From positions 1 to 18,404 of the forward strand of contig CAAGAM010000169.1 in NCBI GenBank assembly GCA_900767815.1: a DNA stretch of 18,404 bases, in the 5' to 3' direction. Shown piece after piece: positions 6,932-15,770 of this stretch. The position numbers and the translations under genes were made by a program. Under the pieces are notes generated by a model that saw nothing but the letters and a program-made list of their open reading frames with translations, made no database searches and was not told where the DNA came from. The stretch is from Clostridia bacterium (lineage in GTDB: Bacteria > Bacillota > Clostridia > Christensenellales > Borkfalkiaceae). Numbering within the stretch: the stretch's first letter is position 1; every line of letters begins with the position of its first letter.

Positions 6932-8641
6932 ATGAGTAAAACGTGGAAAAATATTTTTGCATCGGTTGCGGCTTTAATTGTAGTTTGTGCTATATTTGTA
7001 CAGAGTATTTCAGTTCTTAATAGGTTCGTTAGTGCGTCTGCCGAAGAAAGTACGACCGAGTATGATATCAAAGAGGAAAACAAGACCTGGTTCGATGAGA
7101 ACTTTGACGGAACCGTTGATTTGGCAGCGATGTTTCAATCGACGGAGGAGCTTTCGGTTAGTGACGGAAAACTTAAATTTGAAGCCGGTACGTCGATGTT
7201 TAAATTTGCCGAAAACGATAAAACGGCAGTATTGATCAACTATGTTTTAACGGCAAAAGTAACGTTGAACGCAGGATATCAGGGTGTGGTAACTCACATG
7301 GCTGAAGGTGGAAAGTCCTGGCAGGATACCAAGTGCAACTGGATACAGTACGGCGGAGGATATTATAAAGTCGCGAATCGTCCTACCGGCACGCCTTATC
7401 AGGAGCCGTTCGGCGAAGTTCCTTCGGGAGTGTTTGATTTGACCGTAACCGTGAACGGTACTTCTTTGAAGACAACGTTGACAAACGGTACGAAAACTTA
7501 TAATACCAATCACGTTTCCGCTTATGGAGAAGGTGGCGTTGGTATCGGTATTCTGGAACGCGCAGGTTATATTGATGATTTGAAAATTGTTTCTACGAAA
7601 CATAAGGTTAAAGCAAATACGGAAAATCCCCCGGTTGTGCCAGAGGATAAGCCCATCCCCGAAACGGACCCGATGAAAGATGTTACCGATGGTTTTAAAC
7701 TGGATTTTCAGGATGATTCTTCTTTATCTTTCATTAATGAGTTTTTCTCCGTAAAAGGTACGGAAGGGTATACGATGGAAGTAGTAGACGATCCCGCTTC
7801 TGCAAATCCTGATGACGCAGGTTGGTATTATCCTCAATTTAAAGGTAATAAAATGTTAAAGATTGCTACCCCTGAAAGCAATGCTAAAAATTGGGATAGC
7901 GTAACTTTAAAATTCGGCAATGATAAACTTCCCAAACAGTATACCGTAACGTTCGATGTCTATATGGAAACCGGTGTGGTATTTGCTGCCGGCAGATTGG
8001 GCGGCGGACTTAACAACAATGGTATTACGCCTACGACCGGCGGTATCGGCGTGCAAATGAATGCAGATACTGCTTCCGGACAAGTGTCTTTATTTAAGAA
8101 AAATGCAAAATATGAGACGACCGGCTTTGCTTATGATGAAATCGGTGAGGGTGGCGTGCTCGGAGCGGGCGTAAAGACGTGGAGATGGCGTCTTGTGTTC
8201 GATGACGGAAAAGTAAATCTTTATATCGGTGGCAGAAACGTTCCGTTTACCAACAAAGTTGACGGACAAGTTGATACGACTTTCAACAATATTCTCGGAA
8301 GTTTCGGTATTACCGTAATAAATACGGAAAGCACGGTTAATAACTCCGTTGTATATTTCGATAACATTACTTATACTCCCGGATTAGTGGATGAAAACCC
8401 CGGAGCATATCTTTCCGATTATGTTGCACCCGACGACGGTGGAGAAAAAGAACCTGGTAGTAGCGATAAAGAGCCCGGCAGTAGCGATAAAGAACCCGAC
8501 AGTAGCGAAAATACTTCCAAGGACGATACGAAAAAGGGCGGTTGCGGATCTAATATTCAAAGTATCGGATTTGTTTTCCCCATCGCTATCGCTTTGTGCG
8601 CGGCTATTGCGGCAATCAAGTTGCGTAGAAAAGAAAGATAA
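6932..8641 (+). CDS. Secreted two-domain surface protein with GGCGS-type C-terminal anchor
   Basis: A 569-residue exported protein, start supported by GAGG 7 nt upstream. Residues 1-37 form a signal peptide, with cleavage likely after VSASA. Two beta-rich modules follow, about 47-225 and 247-490. Each begins with an F-D-rich strand (FDENFDGTVDL; FKLDFQDDSSLSF) and ends with a D-DLKIVSTK or FDNITYTPG strand, as in concanavalin/laminin-G-like sandwiches. A proline-rich linker separates them. A low-complexity wall-spanning linker with three KEPGSSD-type repeats (506-526) leads to KKGGCGS (534-540), a hydrophobic segment (about 543-562) and the tail KLRRKER. No LPXTG motif is present. A role in holding or recognising the glycan is an inference from architecture and position, and I recognise no catalytic motif. 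Confidence 0.75.
   Translation: MSKTWKNIFASVAALIVVCAIFVQSISVLNRFVSASAEESTTEYDIKEENKTWFDENFDGTVDLAAMFQSTEELSVSDGKLKFEAGTSMFKFAENDKTAVLINYVLTAKVTLNAGYQGVVTHMAEGGKSWQDTKCNWIQYGGGYYKVANRPTGTPYQEPFGEVPSGVFDLTVTVNGTSLKTTLTNGTKTYNTNHVSAYGEGGVGIGILERAGYIDDLKIVSTKHKVKANTENPPVVPEDKPIPETDPMKDVTDGFKLDFQDDSSLSFINEFFSVKGTEGYTMEVVDDPASANPDDAGWYYPQFKGNKMLKIATPESNAKNWDSVTLKFGNDKLPKQYTVTFDVYMETGVVFAAGRLGGGLNNNGITPTTGGIGVQMNADTASGQVSLFKKNAKYETTGFAYDEIGEGGVLGAGVKTWRWRLVFDDGKVNLYIGGRNVPFTNKVDGQVDTTFNNILGSFGITVINTESTVNNSVVYFDNITYTPGLVDENPGAYLSDYVAPDDGGEKEPGSSDKEPGSSDKEPDSSENTSKDDTKKGGCGSNIQSIGFVFPIAIALCAAIAAIKLRRKER
8447..8509 (+). repeat. Three tandem 21-bp repeats (KEPGSSD linker)
   Basis: Three consecutive in-frame 21-bp units at 8447-8467, 8468-8488 and 8489-8509 encode KEPGSSD, KEPGSSD and KEPDSSE. 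They differ mainly at synonymous positions. They form the extended linker before the membrane anchor and could change in number by slippage. Confidence 0.85.
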
Positions 8642-8652
8642 AACAAAAAAAT

Positions 8653-8683
8653 GTTTCCCGAAACGTTTTTCGTTTCGGGAAAC
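8653..8683. terminator. Perfect 13-bp hairpin between surface-protein and beta-helix genes
   Basis: GTTTCCCGAAACG (8653-8665), a TTTTT loop, and CGTTTCGGGAAAC (8671-8683) form a perfect stem 12 nt after the stop codon. On the plus strand it is followed by GTAAAATAGGG, not a T-run, so strong termination of the operon is not expected. On the minus strand the 3' side reads CATTTTTTTG, which is a proper intrinsic terminator for antisense transcription. On the operon mRNA it may act as a partial terminator or a stabilising hairpin protecting the upstream transport genes. The ribosome site AGGGAAG of the next gene lies just beyond it. Confidence 0.7.
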
Positions 8684-8700
8684 GTAAAATAGGGAAGAAA

Positions 8701-10704
8701 ATGAGGAAAATACTGAGTTTTTTATTAGGAATAATGTTTTTGGGTATTATGACGGGATGTAATTCGAGCAATTCATCGGGTAGCGTGTCGGACGACACTT
8801 CGAAAGAACCTGAAGTAAATCGTTGCGTGTATATTTACATGTCTCATGACGGGGATGATCTTAATGACGGGACAACTCCCGAAAAGAGTATTGCGTCTTT
8901 TGGACGTGCGATAGAATTGCAGAAAAATTATCAGGAATCCATGCCCGAAGGAAAAGACGAGATTGTTATAGAGGTCGGAGCGGGAAGTTACTACTTTGAT
9001 AAACAGGTGAAGATTTCCCCGAAGGATACGAAAGGCATTCCGGTAACGGTTCGTGGTAGCAGTGAGGGCGAAACAGAGTTTACGGGCGGTGTAACCTATA
9101 AAGGAGGTTGGACCACTTATAAAGACGGGATTTATTCATTGAAACTTGCAGACGATACGCTTTCTTTTCGTCAACTTTATGTGAACGGCAATCCGGCACA
9201 ACGAGCGCGGTTACAAAAGACAAATACGGAAAGTAAAATAGTATGGGATAAAAAGTTAAAAAGAGTAGGAATTAACGAGGTCTTGAACGGGGTTACGCTT
9301 TCAGCGGACGGAACGCTTCCTAAAGAATTGCAACAGGCGGAGATAGTTGTTTTAAAAGACTGGGCTCAGGTTAACGGACTTATAAAAAAGGCTTATAAGG
9401 ATGGTTCAAACACTATGTTTGAAGTGAACGATCTCATTGCTCGGAATTTATTCAATGAAACCGCATATCCCGGAATGCAGACTTATTTTCCCGTTTGGTT
9501 AGAAAACTCGTTGGTATTTCTCGATGAAGGAAACGAGTGGTTTTACGATGAAATCGAAAAAACTCTGTATTATAAACCGGCAAGCGGAACAGACATAGAA
9601 CAAATGGTTTTTACAGTGCCGCAAACAGAAAGTTTAATTTATGCACAGGGGTACAAATCGGGACGTTCGTTCGTAAGACCATCCGATATCACCTTTGAAA
9701 ATATTTGTTTCCGTTATACAAACTGGAATCAACCGTCCGAACAAGGATATGCCGATATGCAATCGTGCATTATTATGACGCAACAACGGGATAATCCCAA
9801 TCTCGTATGGGATCGCGGCGCATCGGCGGTTACGTTTCATTTTACGAATAATTTCAGTGTAAATAATTGTATTTTTGAAAATCTTGGATTTACGGGTTTA
9901 GATATTCGTAACGGTTCAAAAAATACGGTTATACAAAATTCCAAATTTCTTAACATTGCCGGAAACGGCATTATGGCAGGCTTTTTTACGGAAAGCAGCG
10001 AATATTATTTTGCGTCGCCGTTGAATGCGCCATCCTCTCGTGAAGCCATAACGGAAAGTACCGTTATCAAAAATAATCTTGTCAAGAATATAGGACTTTC
10101 TTATCGCGCCGGAACGGGTATTGTCGGAGGTTATGCAAGCGGATTGGAAGTTGTAAACAACGAGGTGTGTTTTACCGCTTATTCCGGTATTGCGCTCGGC
10201 TGGGGTTGGGCGAATACCGCAGACGGTTCGTATATGAGTGGGTATAAAATTAACAACAATTATATTCATGACGCTATGACGTCGGAGTTGTTTGACGGTG
10301 CGGATATCTATTTGCTCGGTAATCATGACGCCAACGGAGAACTTAGCGAAATAAAAAACAATTATATCGTGTGTAGCGGTGGCAGCAACGGAAATGGCGG
10401 CGGACTCGGTAGTATATATTTTGATGAAAATTCTTCGGAATTTCTTATGGAAAATAATTATATAGTCGGCATGGGTTCGCAGAGTTGGCTTTTTATGCAC
10501 GATTTAAACAGTGCATTGCATGATATTTGTGTAAAAAGTTCTTATATAACCGTGAATAAATCTTTTTCTATAACTAAAGGTAACGGCAATCATGCGGCTC
10601 GCGGTATTTCTGTGGAAAATCCGATTGTAATAAGCACGAATAATTTGCCGAATGAAGTTCAGAATATAATTTTAAATGCGGGTATGGAGGAGAAAAACAG
10701 ATGA
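8701..10704 (+). CDS. Right-handed beta-helix lipoprotein, GH141-like, copy 1
   Basis: A 667-residue exported lipoprotein. The signal peptide ends in the lipobox M17-T-G-C20, followed by a Ser/Asn-rich linker. Residues about 40-160 start with a Y-x-S-x-DGDDLNDGTTPEKS strand, as in many pectate-lyase-like enzymes. F156-R-Q-L-Y-V-N-G163 and EWFYDEIEKTLYYKPASG are motifs I associate with GH141-like beta-helix proteins, a family that includes an alpha-L-fucosidase. From about 330 the helix rungs are rich in NN and N-Y-I repeats. Conserved with the next gene are W501-G-W503 and F531-DGADIYLLG, which may carry active-site acids. It probably acts outside the cell on the substrate glycan. Polysaccharide lyase activity is an alternative. 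The specific activity is unproven. Confidence 0.8.
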   Translation: MRKILSFLLGIMFLGIMTGCNSSNSSGSVSDDTSKEPEVNRCVYIYMSHDGDDLNDGTTPEKSIASFGRAIELQKNYQESMPEGKDEIVIEVGAGSYYFDKQVKISPKDTKGIPVTVRGSSEGETEFTGGVTYKGGWTTYKDGIYSLKLADDTLSFRQLYVNGNPAQRARLQKTNTESKIVWDKKLKRVGINEVLNGVTLSADGTLPKELQQAEIVVLKDWAQVNGLIKKAYKDGSNTMFEVNDLIARNLFNETAYPGMQTYFPVWLENSLVFLDEGNEWFYDEIEKTLYYKPASGTDIEQMVFTVPQTESLIYAQGYKSGRSFVRPSDITFENICFRYTNWNQPSEQGYADMQSCIIMTQQRDNPNLVWDRGASAVTFHFTNNFSVNNCIFENLGFTGLDIRNGSKNTVIQNSKFLNIAGNGIMAGFFTESSEYYFASPLNAPSSREAITESTVIKNNLVKNIGLSYRAGTGIVGGYASGLEVVNNEVCFTAYSGIALGWGWANTADGSYMSGYKINNNYIHDAMTSELFDGADIYLLGNHDANGELSEIKNNYIVCSGGSNGNGGGLGSIYFDENSSEFLMENNYIVGMGSQSWLFMHDLNSALHDICVKSSYITVNKSFSITKGNGNHAARGISVENPIVISTNNLPNEVQNIILNAGMEEKNR

Positions 10705-12656
10705 GACATAAACTTTTAATAATTTTTACATGTATAATCTTACTTATGGGGTGCTTTATGAACGCATGTGCAAAAAATCCAAACTCGTCAGAAAACTCTG
10801 ACAGCGGAACTCACGATGAATTGCCGGAAAAGAATTTTGAGGAGCAAGTAACCTTGAAATCGTTTTCCAATCCTGTTACAATATACGTGGATCAAGGTGA
10901 GGGTACCGATACAAACGACGGTAAATCTCGCGAAACCGCCGTTAAAACAATGGAAAAGGCTATTGAACTTGCAAGTGGCATTCATTCTGCGGATATCGAC
11001 GCGATCAAGGTGGCGATTATCGGGCAATACACAGCAGATACAACCATTTGTATCAATAGCAGATTTAGCGAGAATTGTCCGTTGGTTATAACTTCGGCGG
11101 ATGAAGAAATGTCTGTTATCAGCGGCGCGGAAACGCTTTCCGGCGGTTGGACGGAGTATAAAGACGGCATTTATAAGAAAAATATAGGTACGGGCAAATC
11201 TTTCCGACAGTTGTACATAAACTCTGAAATAGGGATTCGCTCAAGGTATCCTAATGTAGACAAAAATCCTCAAGCATGTATTATGTCGGGTACGTTTTTG
11301 GATGCAGAAAAAAGGTTAGAAGCCCCGTGGGAAATGAGTTACGGCTTTGACGTAAGCGCATTTAAGCCGGGTACGATGGAAGTCTTTATGTTGGAAGAGT
11401 GGACTCAGGGTATCGCGCAAATCGTTTCTATCACGGAGGGCGATTACGGTTACGAAATGGAATTCACGCCCGAACATGCCGAATATTTCTTTAAAAATCG
11501 TTCCGGAAAGATGATGAAACCTCGTATTTGGGTGGAAAACGATTTATCGCTTCTGGATGATGTAAACGAATGGTTCTACGATTCGGTTGCGGGTGAATTA
11601 TATTATAAACCGCAGAGTAACACTGATATACAATCGCTTGTTTTCAAAATTCCGGTTCAGGAAAAGATAATATCTATAGAGGGAACGGTGGACAGTTATG
11701 TTTCAAATATTATTTTTGATCGTATCGCCGTTACGGGATCTAACTGGACTAAGGCAACAGAACTGAAAGGTTTAAGCAGCGGACAGGGAAACTCTATTAA
11801 CGATGGAACCGTGCCTCCCGCGGCGATCGATTTGAAATGGGCGGAAAATATCAGATTTCAGAATTGTGAAATCTCCGATATGGGTGCTGTCGGCGTGAAT
11901 ATTTCCGTCTCTAACGGCATTTATTTCAAGGCGAATAATATTCATACCATAGCGGCGGACGCAGTAAGATTCGGATCTTTCGGTGACAAACAAAATATTG
12001 TGAAAAATATATGGTTCGAAGATAACTATATTCATGAGATCGGTACGGGTTACATGGGTAGCGTCGGTATATTCGGCGGATATAGCGAAGATGTGTTTAT
12101 TTATAACAATGAAATCACCGACGTAACATACAGCGGCATTTCGCTCGGTTGGGGTTGGGGAAGCGCTTCCTCCATGCATAACTTTATCATTAAGTACAAC
12201 AGAATCTACAATACAGTCAATAACCTGTTGTTTGACGGTGCAGAAATTTATCTGTTGGGCGCGCACACGAAAGACGGCGAAATTTCCGAGGTTTCCGAAA
12301 ACTATATCGATTGCGGACAGGGGCTTGCAGGCTTGTATTTCGATGAGGGTTCTTCTTATTGGAAAGCGGAAAAAAACGTGATTGTCGGTTCCGGACAGGT
12401 TGGTTTTCTGCATATTCATGACGTGAACTATATTTTGTGCGATATTTATGTGGACAATACTTTTACAACCACGAAAAAATACAGTCTGAGGAGTTGGTCT
12501 CCCTCCGGGAAGGCGGAAATATCCGTAAAAGATCGCAATATTAAAATTACGAATACCGTTACTAAATCGGCAAATGCTGAATGGAGCGAAGAGGCGCAAA
12601 AAGTTATTGACGCGGCAGGTGTTCGTAAATATTATAAAGTAGTTAATCATTGGTAA
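10701..12656 (+). CDS. Right-handed beta-helix lipoprotein, GH141-like, copy 2
   Basis: A 651-residue lipoprotein paralogous to the gene just before it. It overlaps that gene by the 4-nt ATGA, so the two are translationally coupled. The signal peptide offers two lipoboxes, L15-M-G-C18 and M20-N-A-C23. It repeats the copy 1 layout: a VYVD-like opening strand (TIYVDQGEGTDTNDGKS), F168-R-Q-L-Y172, NEWFYDSVAGELYYKPQS, L482-GWGW486 and F511-DGAEIYLLG. The loops differ considerably, so the duplication is old and the pair probably split substrate or linkage preference. Expected place: outer face of the membrane, upstream of import. A glycosidase is more likely than a lyase given the neighbouring glycosidases, but I cannot assign a reaction. 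Confidence 0.8.
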   Translation: MRHKLLIIFTCIILLMGCFMNACAKNPNSSENSDSGTHDELPEKNFEEQVTLKSFSNPVTIYVDQGEGTDTNDGKSRETAVKTMEKAIELASGIHSADIDAIKVAIIGQYTADTTICINSRFSENCPLVITSADEEMSVISGAETLSGGWTEYKDGIYKKNIGTGKSFRQLYINSEIGIRSRYPNVDKNPQACIMSGTFLDAEKRLEAPWEMSYGFDVSAFKPGTMEVFMLEEWTQGIAQIVSITEGDYGYEMEFTPEHAEYFFKNRSGKMMKPRIWVENDLSLLDDVNEWFYDSVAGELYYKPQSNTDIQSLVFKIPVQEKIISIEGTVDSYVSNIIFDRIAVTGSNWTKATELKGLSSGQGNSINDGTVPPAAIDLKWAENIRFQNCEISDMGAVGVNISVSNGIYFKANNIHTIAADAVRFGSFGDKQNIVKNIWFEDNYIHEIGTGYMGSVGIFGGYSEDVFIYNNEITDVTYSGISLGWGWGSASSMHNFIIKYNRIYNTVNNLLFDGAEIYLLGAHTKDGEISEVSENYIDCGQGLAGLYFDEGSSYWKAEKNVIVGSGQVGFLHIHDVNYILCDIYVDNTFTTTKKYSLRSWSPSGKAEISVKDRNIKITNTVTKSANAEWSEEAQKVIDAAGVRKYYKVVNHW

Positions 12657-12666
12657 TTGGTAAAAT

Positions 12667-14475
12667 ATGGAACATTTATTAAAATTAGCGAAACTTGAAA
12701 ATACGGACATAAAGATTGTTCGGGTGAAAAGCGGATTGTCGATCAGTCGTAAAGGCGAGTTTTATACCATAGAATATTCTTCGTTATCGGAGCTTGGATA
12801 TGCATTTTCTTTGATTCGCGCCGGAGCTTGCAAAGACGGCAACTGTTTGCGCCTGCGGAAAAAGTGGGAACATCTCGGATATATGCACGATTTTTCAAGG
12901 AACGGCATACTCAATCTTGCAGAGTGCAAGCGCTTGTTGAATAAATTGTTTCTGCTCGGTTACGATCGGTTTTACATGTATATGGAGGATGTTTACGAAG
13001 TAGACAGTCAACCGTATTTCGGTCATTTACGCGGGAGATATTCGAAAGACGATCTCAAAGAACTCGATGCGTATGCCAATTCGCTCGGAATAGAAATTAT
13101 TCCTTGCATACAAACGTTGGCACACTTGAACGGGTTTATAAAATGGGAAGAAACGAATTGTATTGTTGATACGGATGATATTTTATTAGTCGGTGAAGGA
13201 AAAACCTATCGACTGCTTGAAGATATGATATCTTCTTTGCGTAAATGTTTTCGTACAAACACGATTCATGTCGGAATGGATGAAGCTCATATGGTCGGGC
13301 TGGGAAAATACCTTGATAAACACGGCTATTGTGATCGCACGCAAATTATTCTTTCGCATATTGAACGCGTGCAGGCTATATGCGCAAAATACAATTTCAC
13401 ACCGATGATATGGAGCGATATGTTTTTCAGATTGGCGTTCGGAGGTGAATATTATTCCGACGGTCAGCTGCGACAGGAAGTTTTAGAAAAAATACCGAAG
13501 AATTTAACGCTTGTATATTGGGATTATTATCATACAGATAAAGATTCTTATGTAAAAATGCTACAAAAACATGCTCAAATCAGCGATAAAGTTGTTTTTG
13601 CGGGCGGGGCTTGGCGTTGGATGGGTTTTGCACCTAACAACTATTTCTCGCTTAACACGAGTCGTCATGCGATTGAAGCTCTTATAGATTGCGGCGCAGA
13701 TGAAGTTATGGTTACGGGTTGGGGGGATGATGGCGCAGAATGCAGCAACTATGCGCATTTCCCCACGATCGTTCTGTATGCGCAGGCATGTTACGGTGAG
13801 TTTTCAGAGGAAAAAGTCACTACTCTCTTTTCAACTGTGATGGGATGTGGTATGGACGATTTTATGTTGCTGGATTTACCGAATATGTTATACGATAATA
13901 TTGTGGACGACAGATTTTTCAATCCGTGTAAATATCTCCTGTATAACGATCCTCTTTTGGGTACATTTGACACGCAAGTAGTTCAGGAAAAATTCTCGCA
14001 GTATTACGTGGTGGCTGCCGAAAAACTCGGTGAGGCAGAAAAACGCGTCGGAGAGTTTTCTTATATTTTTGACACCTTGAAGCATCTTTGTCTGGTTTTA
14101 GAGCATAAGTGCGATTTGGGCTTACGCTTGCGCCGGGCTTATATAAGCGGTGACAATGCAGAGTTGGCTGAAATAGCAAACTCGTTGCCACTACTTATTC
14201 AACTTATCGATGATTTTTATTGCGTTTTTCGTAAACAGTGGAAGCGTGAAAATAAATTTTTTGGCTTTGAAGTGCAGGATATTCGTCTGGGAGGGCTGAA
14301 ACAACGTCTTACCGATGTTAAGTATATGATAGAGGAATACCTTGCCGGTGATGAAACTGCCTTGGATGAGTTGAGGGAAGAAAAGCAAAGATTTTATGTA
14401 AATTTCAATACGCAGGACAATATAAATCTCGCGGCTAATAATTGGAAAAAATTCGTAACGCCGAACATTCTGTAG
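12667..14475 (+). CDS. GH20-like beta-N-acetylhexosaminidase, cytoplasmic
   Basis: A 602-residue enzyme without signal peptide, so it should act on imported oligosaccharides. A small N-terminal domain of about 75 residues precedes a TIM barrel starting WEHLGYMHDFSRNGI. Barrel landmarks are LGYDRFYMYMEDVYEV, LGIEIIPCIQTLAHL and H201-V-G-M-D205-E206, the aspartate-glutamate pair used in GH20 substrate-assisted catalysis. The usual second glycine before DE is methionine here. VYWDYYHTD and GGAWRWMG supply the aromatic lining expected around the sugar. Roughly 230 residues after the barrel are helical and unassigned. The start follows the previous stop by 10 nt with only a weak GGTAA ribosome site, suggesting coupled translation. 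The substrate is probably a terminal beta-linked HexNAc, but this divergent subgroup could have another specificity. Confidence 0.82.
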   Translation: MEHLLKLAKLENTDIKIVRVKSGLSISRKGEFYTIEYSSLSELGYAFSLIRAGACKDGNCLRLRKKWEHLGYMHDFSRNGILNLAECKRLLNKLFLLGYDRFYMYMEDVYEVDSQPYFGHLRGRYSKDDLKELDAYANSLGIEIIPCIQTLAHLNGFIKWEETNCIVDTDDILLVGEGKTYRLLEDMISSLRKCFRTNTIHVGMDEAHMVGLGKYLDKHGYCDRTQIILSHIERVQAICAKYNFTPMIWSDMFFRLAFGGEYYSDGQLRQEVLEKIPKNLTLVYWDYYHTDKDSYVKMLQKHAQISDKVVFAGGAWRWMGFAPNNYFSLNTSRHAIEALIDCGADEVMVTGWGDDGAECSNYAHFPTIVLYAQACYGEFSEEKVTTLFSTVMGCGMDDFMLLDLPNMLYDNIVDDRFFNPCKYLLYNDPLLGTFDTQVVQEKFSQYYVVAAEKLGEAEKRVGEFSYIFDTLKHLCLVLEHKCDLGLRLRRAYISGDNAELAEIANSLPLLIQLIDDFYCVFRKQWKRENKFFGFEVQDIRLGGLKQRLTDVKYMIEEYLAGDETALDELREEKQRFYVNFNTQDNINLAANNWKKFVTPNIL

Positions 14476-14529
14476 TCGGCGTACTGTCTGAAGTAATAAT
14501 ATAAATCTGTGAGATAAAAACATTGTATC

Positions 14530-15729
14530 ATGAAAACTTACGAATACATAGAAGACTTTAAAAAACTCGGGTTCGGGATATTTGTGCATTTCGGGCTGTA
14601 CAGCGCGGTGGGGAAAGGCGAGTGGTACCTTGCCTGTAACGCGCGTGCGGATAAAGCGAAGTATGAAGGGCTGGTAACGCGGTTTAAAATCAATAAAAAC
14701 TGGGCGAAAGACCTTGTGAAAACGGCAAAAGCGGCGGGCGCGAAATATATTACGCTCACCACGCGCCATCACGACGGATTTTCATTATACGATACTTGCG
14801 GACTTTCTGATTTTGACGCGCCGCATTCCGCTTGCGGACGTGATTTGATTCGCGAGTTTGCAGAAGCGTGCCGGGAAGAAGAAATCGTGCCTTTTTTCTA
14901 TCATACGCTTCTCGATTGGCACAACGCCGATTATAAAACCGACTTTAAAAAGTATATCGATTATCTGGATAAAAGCATAGAAATCTTATGCAAAAATTAC
15001 GGGAAAATCGGCGGGTTTTGGTTTGACGGCATGTGGGACAAGCCGAACGAAGATTGGCAGGAAGACAGGTTGTACGGAACGATACGAAAATATCAGCCGG
15101 ATGCGATGATTATCAATAATACGGGGTTAAGCGCGCAGGGGAAACCGGGACATAGAGAAATCGATTCGGTAACGTTCGAACGCGGCAAGCCGAGTTTTGT
15201 TGATACAAGCGAAAAGCCGATCGCGGGCGAAATGTGTCAGGTACTGAACGATCACTGGGGTTATGCGAAAGAAGATTGCAATTATAAATCGGTGAAAGAA
15301 CTGATCGAAAATTTGATCGATTGTCGCGCGTGCGGATGTAATTTTCTTTTGAACACGGGATTAAAAGGAAACGGCGCGGTAAACGAAACGGATAAATGCC
15401 TGTTAAGAGAAATCGGGAAGTGGGTGAAAATCAACCGCGGTTTTATTTACGCGGCAAAACCGACGAAAGTAAAAGCGAAGAACGCGCAGGTATTAGCGGA
15501 CGGCGAAAAATATTATGCTGTAATCAAAAACGTGGGTATGAGTGCGGATCCGAATGTGGCGACAGCAAGCGGCGTGGCGCGCGTGAAATTCTCGAGGAAG
15601 ATAAAATCCGCAAAGTGGCTGGATAGCGGCGAGCGGATAGAAATCGGCAAAGACAATTCGTTTGCGGCGGTGCCGTTCGGATATGGCAGGAGTTATTCTG
15701 CGCGCGTTGCCGAGATTGAATGTAAGTAA
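14530..15729 (+). CDS. GH29 alpha-L-fucosidase, cytoplasmic
   Basis: A 399-residue enzyme lacking a signal peptide. It opens with the GH29 signature LGFGIFVHFGLYSAVGKGEW and continues with AKYITLTTRHHDGFSLYDT (H80, H81 contact fucose in this family). D166 in GGFWFDGMW is the predicted nucleophile. The acid/base is poorly conserved in GH29, and E217 (TFERG) is only a candidate. A short beta-rich C-terminal domain (about 310-399) completes the family layout. The protein should remove alpha-linked fucose from imported glycan fragments. The gene is visibly richer in GCG/CGC codons than its neighbours, and its ribosome site is weak. This hints at a separate origin and later joining to the operon. 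Confidence 0.9.
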   Translation: MKTYEYIEDFKKLGFGIFVHFGLYSAVGKGEWYLACNARADKAKYEGLVTRFKINKNWAKDLVKTAKAAGAKYITLTTRHHDGFSLYDTCGLSDFDAPHSACGRDLIREFAEACREEEIVPFFYHTLLDWHNADYKTDFKKYIDYLDKSIEILCKNYGKIGGFWFDGMWDKPNEDWQEDRLYGTIRKYQPDAMIINNTGLSAQGKPGHREIDSVTFERGKPSFVDTSEKPIAGEMCQVLNDHWGYAKEDCNYKSVKELIENLIDCRACGCNFLLNTGLKGNGAVNETDKCLLREIGKWVKINRGFIYAAKPTKVKAKNAQVLADGEKYYAVIKNVGMSADPNVATASGVARVKFSRKIKSAKWLDSGERIEIGKDNSFAAVPFGYGRSYSARVAEIECK

Positions 15730-15770
15730 CGGTTATATCATGAGTTTTTGGGGCTCGAAAAGATGATAAA

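Noticed and set aside
9916..10500. 194-codon antisense frame inside the first beta-helix gene
   Set aside because: The sense frame has clear family motifs. The antisense product has no recognisable domain.
11772..12710. 312-codon antisense frame across the second beta-helix gene
   Set aside because: Long only because of the sense codon pattern. It crosses the gene boundary at 12656-12667 and has no recognisable domain.
14191..14772. 193-codon antisense frame across the GH20-GH29 junction
   Set aside because: It overlaps strongly supported sense motifs of both enzymes.
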